A stretch of DNA of 64,000 bases from DATARH01 sp963789255 (lineage in GTDB: Bacteria; Pseudomonadota; Alphaproteobacteria; ATCC43930; CGMCC-115725), in assembly GCA_963789255.1 (NCBI GenBank), contig CAWBJW010000002.1, positions 744,001-808,000 on the forward strand, in the 5' to 3' direction. Shown piece by piece: positions 9,144-19,400 of this stretch. The position numbers were made by a program, and so were the translations under genes. The notes under the pieces were generated by a model. The model was given only the letters and a program-made list of their open reading frames with translations. It was not told where the DNA came from and did no database searches. Every line of letters starts with the position of its first letter. Within the stretch, counting starts at the first letter, position 1.

Positions 9144-10151
9144 TTATTCCCCGGCGGCGACCGCGCCGCAGCCGCAGTCGATGTGGAAGATGCGCGCCGC
9201 GTTGCCGCCGAGGATGGCGCGACGCTCGGCCGCGGTGAGCGGCGTCCCATCGACGATTGTCGTCGGGTCGAGATCGCCGATCCCGAACGGGTAGTCGGAG
9301 CCGAGCACGACCTTGTCGGCTCCGGCCACATCGCACAGAAAGCGCAAGGCGCGCGGCTCGAACAGCACGGTATCGAAATAGAGCCGGCGAAAGCCCGCGA
9401 GCGGGTCGGCGTATTCCGGGTGGATCGCCTGGTTGCGCTTGAGGCGCCCCAAGGCATAGGGCAGCGCGCCGCCGCCATGCGACAACACCAGGGTCATCCC
9501 CGGAAAACGCGTCAGATGCCCTGAAAACAACAGCCGCGCCACCGCGACGGTAGAATCGGCGAGGCGTCCGACGGCATTGACCAGATCGTAGCCGGCGAGC
9601 CTCTCGTCGCCGCAGATGTAATGCGGGTGCAGAAAGATCGTGGCGCCGCGCGCCGACGCCACGTCCCAGAACGGGTCGAGATCGGGGTCGTCGAGATTGC
9701 CGCCGACGCCCTTTGGCTGGGTCGCAATCATCGCGCCCTTGAAGCCGGCGTCGAGCGCCTCGCCGAGCACCCTGGCCGCCAGCGCGCCATTCTGCAATGG
9801 CACGGTGGCGAGCGCGCTGAGCGCCTTCAGCCCGGCGGCGTCCTTTTGCATGTGCTCGTTATAAAAGCGCGCCCAATCGGCGCCTTCCTCGCCGGCCAAC
9901 TCGTAGCCGTAGACGTCGGTCCAGCCGCCGACCAGCTGATGGTCGACCCGCGCCCGTTTGAGCCAGTCGCGGCGCTCGTCGAGGTCAGAGAGCCGCTTCT
10001 GGATCGGCCGTCCCGGCGCCCCGCCGGCAAATTCCATGCGCGGCGCGGCGCCCTCGGCGTTGAGCCTGACCGACGGAAAGAGCCGCCGTTCGCTGCGCAG
10101 CGCGTCGAGCATGGTGCCCGGCACGACATGGGCATGCGTGTCGATGATCAT
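9144..10151 (-). CDS. Amidohydrolase family 2 protein (ACMSD-like)
   Basis: The 335-residue TIM-barrel metal hydrolase/decarboxylase starts MIIDTHAHV, giving the first His-x-His of the zinc site. A later His-Pro-His, the LVLSHGGGALPY strand and GSDYPFG supply the remaining ligands (His and Asp). The order matches 2-amino-3-carboxymuconate 6-semialdehyde decarboxylase and gamma-resorcylate decarboxylase relatives, so decarboxylation of an aromatic or muconate acid is likely. The next gene downstream of its start on this strand is a GYD protein, which gives no pathway hint. Substrate unknown. Confidence 0.85.
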   Translation of the reverse strand: MIIDTHAHVVPGTMLDALRSERRLFPSVRLNAEGAAPRMEFAGGAPGRPIQKRLSDLDERRDWLKRARVDHQLVGGWTDVYGYELAGEEGADWARFYNEHMQKDAAGLKALSALATVPLQNGALAARVLGEALDAGFKGAMIATQPKGVGGNLDDPDLDPFWDVASARGATIFLHPHYICGDERLAGYDLVNAVGRLADSTVAVARLLFSGHLTRFPGMTLVLSHGGGALPYALGRLKRNQAIHPEYADPLAGFRRLYFDTVLFEPRALRFLCDVAGADKVVLGSDYPFGIGDLDPTTIVDGTPLTAAERRAILGGNAARIFHIDCGCGAVAAGE

Positions 10152-10202
10152 GGCCGCCCTCCCCTTCTTGCTAAACCGCGGCGGCGCTGCCGCCGCTCGG
10201 TA

Positions 10203-10523
10203 TCAGGTGCCGGCGCCGCGGAATTTGACGCTGGCGGCAAGCGCCTTGTCGGTTTCCTCGATGGTCAACAGCGCGGTGGTGCGCGTGCGCACCAGGCCGG
10301 TCGCCGACGCCGCGAGCGACATGGCGCTGACGGCAACCGCGTCGGGCAGATCGGCGATGATGACGACATCGTATTCGCCGAGCGCGTAATGCATGCTTTC
10401 GAGCTTGCCGCCGACGCTCTCGATCGCCTCGCGGACGGCGCTGCGGCGCCCGGACGCCTTGTCCTTGTGAAGCCCCTTCAGCCCCTCCGCGGTGTAGGAG
10501 GCGGTGACCAGATATTTCGGCAT
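10203..10523 (-). CDS. GYD domain protein
   Basis: The product is a small (106 aa) cytoplasmic protein with an N-terminal Tyr-Leu-Val-Thr-Ala-Ser-Tyr strand and the Tyr-Ala-Leu-Gly-Glu-Tyr-Asp motif, where GYD is represented as Gly-Glu-Tyr-Asp. This is a ferredoxin-like alpha/beta fold of unknown biochemical function, common in alphaproteobacteria. The ATG at 10523 follows GGGAGGGC. It is transcribed in the same direction as the amidohydrolase gene, 51 bases upstream of it, so co-transcription is likely. Confidence 0.8.
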   Translation of the reverse strand: MPKYLVTASYTAEGLKGLHKDKASGRRSAVREAIESVGGKLESMHYALGEYDVVIIADLPDAVAVSAMSLAASATGLVRTRTTALLTIEETDKALAASVKFRGAGT

Positions 10524-10793
10524 GACGTGCCCTCCCAAATGCTGTTCTTGAAGCGCGGACCCGGTCGGCCGGCCGCCGCCGAAGTATAGCACCGCTCTCG
10601 TGGCGGGCGCATGACGCGCCGATCCGACATCGCCAGGCGGGCTATGGGGGCGGATTTGCGCGAGGGCCGCCACATCCGATTAGTCTTGCTTTTCACCGGA
10701 TCGCGGCTTGCATCGATCACGATCGCGGCTTCAAGGGGTTGACAGAGGGCGCATCGATAATCAATTAGATAATTACGGTTATGGGAATTGGCA

Positions 10794-10827
10794 GAGTTGG
10801 CATGTTGGCGGAGTTGGCATGTTGGCA
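10794..10827. repeat. 17-bp tandem repeat, two copies
   Basis: GAGTTGGCATGTTGGCG (10794-10810) is followed immediately by a copy differing only at the last base (10811-10827). It lies in the non-coding stretch upstream of purC, directly before a second array of different sequence. No function is evident. Confidence 0.8.
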
Positions 10828-10831
10828 CAAT

Positions 10832-10914
10832 CAGGAAATTCCCCGGTGCGCCGCAAATTTCCCTGCGGCGCGGCAAAAACTCCCTGCTCGGCCCGCAAAA
10901 CTCCCTGCTCCGCC
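10832..10914. repeat. Degenerate tandem array, period about 21-22 bp, four units
   Basis: Units begin at about 10832, 10854, 10875 and 10896. Each has an A-rich stretch followed by TCCC(T/C)G and a GC-rich tail; the last two share CAAAACTCCCTGCTC. A related inverted pair (GGGAAATTTTCCC and GGGAATTT) lies at 10979-11008. The units are too degenerate and too short for a CRISPR array. The remainder of the 10524-11104 gap holds no gene I can support. Confidence 0.6.
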
Positions 10915-11104
10915 ACGAGAAAAGGGGCGCGGGATCAAGCGATTCCAGAGGGTTGCGACATGTTCGGCGGGCGCTCCCGGGAAATTTTCCCTGCTGGCAG
11001 GGAATTTGCCCGCACAATCGGTGAGCTTGCCGCAGGTCAGGCGTTGCCCTCACGCCGAGGGTCCCCTATCACATTCTGCCGCGCCTCTTCCCGCCGAGCC
11101 TCCC

Positions 11105-12079
11105 ATGGTCGATCCGGATTTTCTCGCCCGCCATCTCGACCGCGTCCTCGTCGACGCGACAATCCCCGAATTGCCCAATCATTACCGCGGCAAGGTGCGC
11201 GACAACTACGACCTGCCGGACGGGCGGCGCCTCATTATCGCCACCGACCGGCTCAGCGCCTTCGACCGCAATATCGCGGCGATCCCGTTCAAAGGGCAGG
11301 TGCTGACCCAGATCGCGCGGTTCTGGTTCGACCGTACCGCCGAGATTTGCCCGAACCACGTCATCGATTATCCCGACCCGAACGTGCTGCTCTGCAAGCG
11401 CCTCGACATCCTGCCGGTCGAGGTGGTGGTGCGCGATTATCTCGCCGGCACCACGGCGACCTCGGTGTGGCCGATGTACAAGACCGGGCATCGCGAGATC
11501 TACGGGCTGCGCTTCCCCGACGGCTTGCGCGAGAACGAGAAATTGCCGCAGACCATCATCACCCCGACCACCAAGGCGCGCGACGGCGAGCATGACGAGC
11601 CGGTGACCGCCGCCGAGATCCTCGATCGCGGCATGCTGACCCCGGCGCGATGGCAGGAGGTGTCGCAGAAGGCGCTCGCGCTGTTCGCGCGCGGTCGTGA
11701 GATCGCCGCCGGGCGCGGCCTCATCCTCGCTGACACCAAATACGAGTTCGGAACAGACCGCGACGGCCATATCCTGCTCGCCGACGAGATCCACACCCCG
11801 GACAGCAGCCGCTATTGGTTCGCCCAGACCTATCCGGGCCGCTTCGCGGCGGGCCACCCGCCCGACAGCTTCGACAAGGATTTCCTGCGGCGCTGGGTGG
11901 CGGCGCGGTGCGATCCCTACCGCGACCCGATCCCGCCGATCCCGCGCGACATCATCGCCGAAGCCGCGCGGATCTATATCAGCGTGTTCGAGACGATCAC
12001 CGGCGAGAGCTTTGCCGCGGCCCGGCCGGACACCCCCGTCATCGAGCGCATCCGCGCCAATCTGCGCCGGTTCTTTTGA
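11105..12079 (+). CDS. purC: Phosphoribosylaminoimidazole-succinocarboxamide synthase
   Basis: This SAICAR synthase converts CAIR plus aspartate and ATP to SAICAR in purine synthesis. Characteristic blocks are GKVRDNYDLP near residue 30, TDRLSAFDRN, the central VEVVVRDYLAGTT, and ILADTKYEFG followed by LLADEIHTPDSSRYW. The 324-residue length is that of the longer, yeast-like form found in many alphaproteobacteria. The frame is open further upstream to 10781, but homology starts at the ATG at 11105, so the extension over the tandem repeats is not coding. No other pur genes adjoin it. Confidence 0.95.
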   Translation: MVDPDFLARHLDRVLVDATIPELPNHYRGKVRDNYDLPDGRRLIIATDRLSAFDRNIAAIPFKGQVLTQIARFWFDRTAEICPNHVIDYPDPNVLLCKRLDILPVEVVVRDYLAGTTATSVWPMYKTGHREIYGLRFPDGLRENEKLPQTIITPTTKARDGEHDEPVTAAEILDRGMLTPARWQEVSQKALALFARGREIAAGRGLILADTKYEFGTDRDGHILLADEIHTPDSSRYWFAQTYPGRFAAGHPPDSFDKDFLRRWVAARCDPYRDPIPPIPRDIIAEAARIYISVFETITGESFAAARPDTPVIERIRANLRRFF

Positions 12080-12963
12080 AGCGGCCCCGGCCGCGCCGGC
12101 CCGGAACCCGCCTGGCTACAGGAACGGGGTGCCACGGCCCGTAGCATGGCGGCACGTGATATAGGGTTAATAGCCCGGCGGGTTGGCCTGCCGGCTTGCC
12201 CCGACCGGCAGTTTCGACCGAACCGAGGCATGCCGATGATCCTGTGCGGTTGATCGACAGACCCGAGCAGCAACCGAACGGTAACAACATCGACGATGCC
12301 GACCCGCCGGTCTATATGGTATTGGCTTCATGGTGCCCCGTCCGAGCGGGCGGTGGCTGATTTCGGACCGGCTCACCGAGTGCCATCGTGAGCGGGGCGA
12401 TCCGACGCGGCCGCGGCTCGGGCATCGCGATGTATGAAGCGGTGGTTGAATTCGGAGGCAGGCTCCGATAACCTCCAGGCCCTGTAGTGTTAATGCTTGA
12501 TCTTTCACGCGAATGTTTTTTCACAGGCAATCGGATTGCCGTTAAATGAGATCGTATTGCGCGTCGGCTGGGTAACGAATGGGCGGGTTGGGCTGTTTGG
12601 TGAGTGCGATGATGGGGCGGGGGATAGTGAGCGTCGCCGGGCGATTCGTGCGGACCAGCCGCGGTCGGTGCGGATCGGCAGCCGTTGCCGTGCGCATCGA
12701 TGATCACACTGAGGCGGGGTGTTGCGCGCCGGCTTGCCTTGCATTGCCGAGCCAAGGGGTGACCGGGTTTGGTCCCATAGCGACCGAGCTCGCCGGCACG
12801 GCCTCGGCCAACGAGGCCAGCGCCGTTGCTTGACAGCGCGGGGCGGGGGCCCGGAACAACGTCAAAACTGGTCTTTACGGCTTGGGGCGTGTAATGAAGG
12901 GGAGATCGCGCCGGCAGCCGTTACCCACTTTCCTCGCCACGGAATTGAGTTTGTCTTAGCGCT
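12080..12963. other. Long intergenic region before the polyketide synthase
   Basis: No convincing gene lies in these 884 bases; frames on both strands give low-complexity, Arg/Pro-rich products typical of GC-rich shadow ORFs. The first 200 bases contain GC-rich inverted repeats (around 12175-12215). From 12485 to 12560 the sequence is relatively AT-rich and may hold a promoter for the PKS gene, but no clear -35/-10 pair stands out. Confidence 0.4.
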
Positions 12964-15900
12964 ATGAGTGACGGGTCGATCGCGATCATTGGCGCCTCCT
13001 GCCGGTTTCCCGGAGCATCCGGCCTGGAGGCGTATTGGGAGCTGCTCACCTCGGGGACCGATGCGATCACCGAGGTCGATGCGCGGCGCTGGGCGACCCG
13101 GTTCTATTACCACCCCACTCGCGGCGAGCCGGCAAAGAGCTATACCTGGTCTGCCGGCCTGCTCAGCGATGTCGATCTGTTCGAGCCAGCCTTTTTCGGG
13201 ATTTCGCCGCGCGAGGCGGCGCAGATGGATCCGCAACAAAGAGTGCTGCTCGAGCTGGTATGGCACGCCGCCGAGGATGCCGGCATCCCGACCAGCAAGC
13301 TCGCGGGCAGCGGGACCGGTGTTTATATCGGTGCGTCCTCGACCGACTACCGCGACCTGCGCCTCGGCGACCCGGCGAGCGGCGACTCGTACTTCATGAC
13401 CGGCGGGACACTCAGCATCCTCGCCAACCGGATCTCCTACGTCTTCGACCTGCGCGGCCCGAGCCTGACCGTCGACACCGCCTGCTCGTCCGCGCTCGTG
13501 GCGCTGCATCACGCATGCGAGGCAATTCGCGACGGGCGCATCGCGAGCGCGATCGTCGGCGGCATCAACCTCTTGCTCGCGCCCTACCCATTTCTCGGCT
13601 TCTGCCGCGCCTCGATGCTGTCGCGCCGGGGCCGCTGCTTTGCCTTCGACGAACGCGCCGACGGTTACGTGCGCGGCGAAGGCGGCGGCGCCATGATCCT
13701 CAAGCCGCTGCGCCAGGCACTGGCCGATGGCGACCGGATTCGCGCGGTGATCCTCGGCACCGGCGTCAATTCCGACGGCCGCACGATCGGCCTGTCGCTG
13801 CCGAGCGAGGCGGCGCAGACCGCCCTCATACGCACGGTCTACGACCGGGCGGGCGTGACCCCGGACGATCTGGCGTTTTTCGAGATGCACGGCACCGGGA
13901 CGCCGGCCGGCGACCCGATCGAGGCCGCCGCCGTCGGGCGGGCGCTCGGCCAGGCGCGCCGCGACCCGCTGCCGATCGGCTCGGTCAAGACCAATATCGG
14001 CCATCTGGAGCCGGCCTCGGGAATGGCCGGGCTGATCAAGGCGGCGCTGGCGCTCGACCGCGGCATCGTACCGCCGACGCTGCACTGCGAGACGCCCAAC
14101 CCGAACATCCCGTTCGACGCGCTCAACCTGCGGCTGGTGCGCGAGGTCGAAGCGATCGGGCCGGGAAGCTGCGCCGGGGTCAACTCGTTCGGTTTCGGCG
14201 GCACCAACGGGCATGCGGTCCTGACCGCGCCGCCACGGCGTTCGCAGGAGGCGCGGCCCGCCGACGGACCGCTGCCGCCGCTCGTCATCTCAGCACGAAC
14301 CGACGCCTCTTTGCGGGCGCTGGCGCAGAGCTGGCATGACACGCTGGCCGCGGCACCGGCGGAACACGCTCCCGCCTTGCTGCGCGCCGCCGCGCGGTGC
14401 CGCGATCAGCATCCGCAGCGCCTCGTCGCACTGGGCGAAGACCAGGCCGAGACCGTCGCCGCGCTCGCCGATTTCATCGCCGGCGCGGACAGTCCCGCGG
14501 TGATCACCGGAACCGCCGTGCGCGACGGCAAGCTCGCCTTCGTGTTCTCGGGAAACGGCGCGCAATGGTCGGGGATGGGCCGTCAGACCTATCACGCAAG
14601 CCCGGCGTTTCGCGTGGCGATCGCGCAGGCGGACGACGCGCTGCGGCCGGCCCTCGGCTGGTCGGTAGCCGAAGTGATCGAGCGCGGTGCCACGGCCGAG
14701 CAATTGGTGCATGCCGATATCGCTCAGCCGCTGCTCTTCGCAATCCAAGTCGGAATTGTCGCCGTCCTGCGGGGCCTCGGGATCGAGGCGGCGGGCCATA
14801 TCGGCCACAGCGTCGGCGAGATTGCCGCGTCATGGAGCGCGGGCGCCCTGTCGCTGGCGGAGGCCGCGCGCGTTGTCGCCGCACGCAGCCGTCACCAGGA
14901 ACGGACGCGGGGCAACGGCCGCATGGCGGCGCTGGCGCTGGGAAGCGCGGCGGCCCGCGAGCTGCTCGGCGAAATCGGCAGCCCGCTCGAGATCGGCGCG
15001 ATCAACGCGACGCAGTCGGTGACGCTGTCCGGCCCGGACGACGCGGTTGACCGTTTGACAGCGGAAGCACGGCGCCGCGGTATTGCCTGTCGTGCTCTCG
15101 ATCTGGATTTCGCTTTCCATTCAGCAGCAATGGACCCGATCCGCGACGATTTGCTGGCCGACCTTGCCGGCCTGTCATCCAGCGCGCCGCAAACACAGCT
15201 GGTATCGACTGTCACCGGCGATCAAGCCGCCGCCGGCCTGCTCGACGCGGATTACTGGTGGCGCAACATTCGCAGCCCGGTCCGCTTCACCGATGGGATG
15301 GCAGCCCTCGTCGGCGCCGGCTTCCGGATGTTTGTCGAAATCGGCCCGAACCCGGTACTTCAGGCCTATCTGCACGATGCGCTGCGCGCGGCGGAGGGTC
15401 AGGGCCGCGCCTTGGCCACACTCGCCCGCCGGCAGGGGAGCGAGGACCCGTTTCCGGCAATCGCAGCGCGTTGCCATGTCGCGGGCTACGACATCAGCAG
15501 CGCCGAGCGGTTTGATGGGCCCGCCGAACTGCACGGGCTGCCGCTGTACCCCTGGCAGAAGGAGCGCTTTTGGTTCGAGCGGACGGTCGAGGGCACCAAC
15601 CCGGTCGACCCGTCCTTCGACCACCCGCTGCTCGGCTTTCGGCAACAGGGGCCGGTCCCGTTCTGGCTCAACCATCTCGATCCGGAGCTGCTGCCCTGGC
15701 TTGCCGATCACGCGGTCGAGGGCGTGCCGGTGCTTCCGGCCGCCGCCGTCCTGGAGATGGCGCTCGCCGCGGCACGGCTGCGACGGCCGGATGCGCGCGC
15801 CCTCGAGGTCGTCGATGTCGAGTTGCGCCGGCCCCTGCCGTTTGACAAGGGGCGGACCCGCGAAGTACGCACGGTCATGGCCGGCGAGGACGGCGACTGG

Positions 15901-16452
15901 GAGCTAAGCAGCCGACCCCGCCTCGCCGACGAGCCGCTGACCCTCCACGCCGTGGCGCGTCTCGCGACGGCGGGAGAACATCCAGCCGCGCCGCTCTTCA
16001 CCGGGCCCAAGGCTACCATGGGCGAGGTCGACGCCAAGACGCTCTATTCCCTTGCCGCCCAGCTCGGGCTCGATTACGGGCCGCAGTTCCGCACCGTCGC
16101 GCGCATCGAAGCTGCTGGGCAGCGACGAGGCGCTGGCGCATCTCGATCCGTCGGCGATCGGCGAGCCGCTCGATCGCTATCTGATCCACCCGGCGTTGAT
16201 GGATGGCGCGCTGCAGGGGTTGCTCGCGCTGATCGCCGATCGGCACGGCGAATTGGAGGGCGTCAGTTTTCTGCCCTGGCGCTTCGGGCGGGTGCGCATC
16301 GCCGCCCCGTTCGGCCGCCCGCCCCGGTCCGCTCGCCTGCGGGTGAGCCGCCTCGGCACGCGCTCGGCTTCGGCCGACATTGCCCTGTTCGACGAGGCCG
16401 GGGAAATTGTCGGCGAGCTTTCGGATTGCTGGTTCCGGCGGGTCGAGGCTGA
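12964..16452 (+). CDS. Type I polyketide synthase, N-terminal part (KS-AT-DH)
   Basis: The ketosynthase has the nucleophile Cys174 (TACSSA), His309 (HGTGT) and His347 (NIGH), all intact. The acyltransferase has Ser616 in GHSVGE and FAFHS around His719; this is close to the HAFH signature of malonyl-CoA loading rather than the YASH of methylmalonyl. The dehydratase follows with HxxxGxxxxP (His916). True coding leaves this frame at about 16107-16115: the rest of the dehydratase, with its HPALMDGALQ motif, continues in the next frame to about 16465, and then a second shift leads to the 16380-20417 frame. Both shifts fit one extra base. With them repaired, the protein would be about 2480 residues and start at 12964, a complete single-module reducing PKS. 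Confidence 0.9.
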   Translation: MSDGSIAIIGASCRFPGASGLEAYWELLTSGTDAITEVDARRWATRFYYHPTRGEPAKSYTWSAGLLSDVDLFEPAFFGISPREAAQMDPQQRVLLELVWHAAEDAGIPTSKLAGSGTGVYIGASSTDYRDLRLGDPASGDSYFMTGGTLSILANRISYVFDLRGPSLTVDTACSSALVALHHACEAIRDGRIASAIVGGINLLLAPYPFLGFCRASMLSRRGRCFAFDERADGYVRGEGGGAMILKPLRQALADGDRIRAVILGTGVNSDGRTIGLSLPSEAAQTALIRTVYDRAGVTPDDLAFFEMHGTGTPAGDPIEAAAVGRALGQARRDPLPIGSVKTNIGHLEPASGMAGLIKAALALDRGIVPPTLHCETPNPNIPFDALNLRLVREVEAIGPGSCAGVNSFGFGGTNGHAVLTAPPRRSQEARPADGPLPPLVISARTDASLRALAQSWHDTLAAAPAEHAPALLRAAARCRDQHPQRLVALGEDQAETVAALADFIAGADSPAVITGTAVRDGKLAFVFSGNGAQWSGMGRQTYHASPAFRVAIAQADDALRPALGWSVAEVIERGATAEQLVHADIAQPLLFAIQVGIVAVLRGLGIEAAGHIGHSVGEIAASWSAGALSLAEAARVVAARSRHQERTRGNGRMAALALGSAAARELLGEIGSPLEIGAINATQSVTLSGPDDAVDRLTAEARRRGIACRALDLDFAFHSAAMDPIRDDLLADLAGLSSSAPQTQLVSTVTGDQAAAGLLDADYWWRNIRSPVRFTDGMAALVGAGFRMFVEIGPNPVLQAYLHDALRAAEGQGRALATLARRQGSEDPFPAIAARCHVAGYDISSAERFDGPAELHGLPLYPWQKERFWFERTVEGTNPVDPSFDHPLLGFRQQGPVPFWLNHLDPELLPWLADHAVEGVPVLPAAAVLEMALAAARLRRPDARALEVVDVELRRPLPFDKGRTREVRTVMAGEDGDWELSSRPRLADEPLTLHAVARLATAGEHPAAPLFTGPKATMGEVDAKTLYSLAAQLGLDYGPQFRTVARIEAAGQRRGAGASRSVGDRRAARSLSDPPGVDGWRAAGVARADRRSARRIGGRQFSALALRAGAHRRPVRPPAPVRSPAGEPPRHALGFGRHCPVRRGRGNCRRAFGLLVPAGRG

Positions 16453-19400
16453 CGCGCCGAGGCCCACCGGAGGAAAGCGCGCTGCGCATCGATCTCGTTC
16501 CGGCACCGCTGGCCGAGGCGGCGAGCCCCGCCGCGCTCGGGCAAATCGCGGAGATTGTGGCACGGCTGGTCGACGTGCCGCCGAATATCGCAGCCCGGCG
16601 CGAGGAGCACGCGCTGCTGCTTGATGCATTGATCGCCTCGATCGCGCTCGGATCGGTTCGCAGTGTCATCGACCCCAATGTGCCGTTCACGATCGAGGAG
16701 CTGATCGAGGCCGGCGCGATCGCTCCCGACTCCGAAGCGCTCTTTGGGCATCTGCTGCGCCTCCTGGTGCGCTTCGGCGCCGCCTCCGAAGCGGAGCGGG
16801 TGTGGCGGGTCGCCGGTTCGAACGATCTTCCCGACATCGCCGAAATCTGGCGTCTGCTGCTCGCCGAGGCACCCGAACTCGTCGCCGAGCTGGCCCTAGC
16901 CGCCGCGGCGGCCGAAGAGATGCCGCGCCTTCTCGCCGACGGGCTGCGGCCGGCCGAGACATCACCCTTGCCGATGGTCGAACATCTGCTGCACGGTTCG
17001 CCGGTCGGCGCCGCCGGCATCGATCTGGTTTGCGCCGCGATCGGCGAGATTGCGAAGCAGTGGCCGCAAGATCGGCCGTTGCGGGTGCTCGAACTGGGCG
17101 CCGATGGCGGTGCCACTCGGCGGCTTCTCGATCGTCTCGCGCAATCAGGCGTCGCGCTTGCCTACCGGGCAACCAATCCCGACCAGGAGCAGGCGGCCCG
17201 GCTCGGCTTTATCGTGTCCGCTTTCGCCGGGGCTAGCGCCAGTTGCTGGTCGCCGCGCGATCCGGCTGACGATCTCGACGACAGCCGCTTCGACATAATC
17301 CTCTCGGTCCACGCCGGTGCCAGGTTGCGGCTCGACACCGCCGCGCTGGCGCAGTTGTGCGATCTGCTCGCCCCAGGCGGCCTCTTCATCGCCGTCGAAC
17401 CCGCACCGAACCCGCTCTGGGATGTCGTGTTCGGCCGGTATGCCGGGTGGTGGCAGGGCCGGGACGATATTGCCGAGAGCTCGCCGCTGCGCTCAAGCGA
17501 AGAGTGGCGCTGCGAGCTCGCCACAACCGGGTTTGCCGATCTCGGCACGGCAGCGCTCGCCACCGGACCGTGGCCGAGTTCGGTTTTGTGGGGCCGGGCG
17601 CAGCCGGCAATCGGGGCTCCGGCAGCGCAACCCGCAGCGCCCTATTCGATCAGCCTGATTGCTGCCGGCGGCAACGACACGGCTTTCCGCGAGCGATTGG
17701 CGCAGGCCGGTCACCGAGTGAGCGAGATCGATGCCGTCGCGTTTGCAGCGGTCGCCGGTGACGAGGCCCCCGAGGCCGAAGCCGAGAATGACGGCGAGGT
17801 TGCCCTGGTCGTCATTGAGGAAAGCGGCGAGGCGGTCGAGCAGACGACGCAGCTGATCTCGCTGGTGGCCCGGGTCGCCGCCGCCGCTGCGCAACGGCAC
17901 ATCCCGGTTTGGCTGGTCACCAGCGGTGCGCAGCAATCGGTGGACGGTGAGGAGGCCGGGCTCGTCGGTGCCGCGCTGTGGGGCTTTGGACGGGTACTGG
18001 TCAATGAGATTCCGCAGCTCTCGTTGCGGCTCATCGACCTCGCCCCGGGGATGGAAGGGTCCGCGCGGGCCGAGCGGATCGCGAGCGAGTTGGCGGCGGC
18101 GACGGCGGAAACCGAGATCGTCTGGACGAATTCGGGGCGCTGCGTGCTGCGCTTGCGCCGCGGTTTGCCGCCGCGCTGGGCAAGCGCTACGGATGCCGTC
18201 GCGTTGACCAGCGGGCAGCAAGGCGGGCTCGACGCCTTGGGGTGGCAAAAGGCCCTGCCGCGCTCCGCCGGGCCGGGTGAGGTGGAAATCGATGTCCAGG
18301 CTGCAGGCCTCAATTTCCGCGACGTGATGTGGGCGATGGGGCTGTTGCCCGAAGAGGCGTTGAGCGATGGCTTCGCGGGGCCGACCTTCGGCCTCGAATG
18401 TGCCGGAACCATCCGCGCCGTCGGGCCCGGCGTCGAGGGCCTGGCGGTCGGCGACCGCGTCGCGGGCTTCGCCCCGGCGGCGTTGAGCACGCACGTCACA
18501 ACGCTGGCGCATGCGGTAACCGCGATCCCGCCGGACCTGAGCTTCGCCGCCGCGGCGACCGTTCCGGTGACTTTCGTCACCGCAATCTATGCGCTCGGCA
18601 CATTGGCAAAGCTGGCGGCGGGCGAGCACGTGCTGATCCACGGCGGCGCCGGCGGTGTCGGCCTGGCGGCCATCCAATACGCCAAACATCGCGGCGCGAT
18701 CGTCATCGCCACGTCGGGATCGGCGGTCAAACGCGCGTTCCTGCGCCTGGCCGGCGCCGACCACGTGCTCGATTCGCGCGATCTGGGATTTGCCGACGTC
18801 GTGCGGGCGCTGACCCACGGTGCCGGGGTCGACGTGGTGCTGAATTCGCTCAGCGGCGAGGCGATGGAGCAGAGCCTGGCGGTGCTGAAACCGTTCGGCC
18901 GCTTCCTCGAACTCGGCAAGCGCGATTTCTATCTCAACCGGCGCATTCACCTGCGTCCGCTGCGGCAGAACATTTCCTATTTCGCGATCGACGTCGATCA
19001 GCTGCCGATCCAGCGCCCGGACCTTGCGCGCTCGCTATTGAGCGAGGTCTCGACAGCGCTGCGCGAGGGCGCGATCCGGCCGCTAGCGCACCGGACGTTC
19101 GGGTTTGCTGCGATCGGCGATGCGTTCCGCCTGATGCAGGCCTCGGGCCATATCGGCAAGCTCGTGCTGGTGCCCCAGTCAAATGCCGGCGTCCGGCTGC
19201 GCCAGGCGCCGGAGATGGCGTTACGCCGCGACGGCACCTATCTCGTCACCGGCGGCCTTTCCGGCTTCGGCTTTGCGGCGGCCCGCTGGCTCGCTCAGCG
19301 CGGCGCCGGGTCGATCGCGTTGCTCGGGCGGCGTGGCGCACAGACGCCGGGAGCCGCCGATCGCGCGGCCGAGCTGACGGCGCTCGGCGCCGAGGTTTGC

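Noticed and set aside
10832..10914. Possible CRISPR array
   Set aside because: Units are about 21-22 bp in total with no distinct spacers, are degenerate, and no cas genes are present.
12312..12755. 147-codon minus-strand frame in the gap before the PKS
   Set aside because: Product is Pro/Arg/His-rich without secondary-structure pattern, no ribosome-binding site, no family resemblance.
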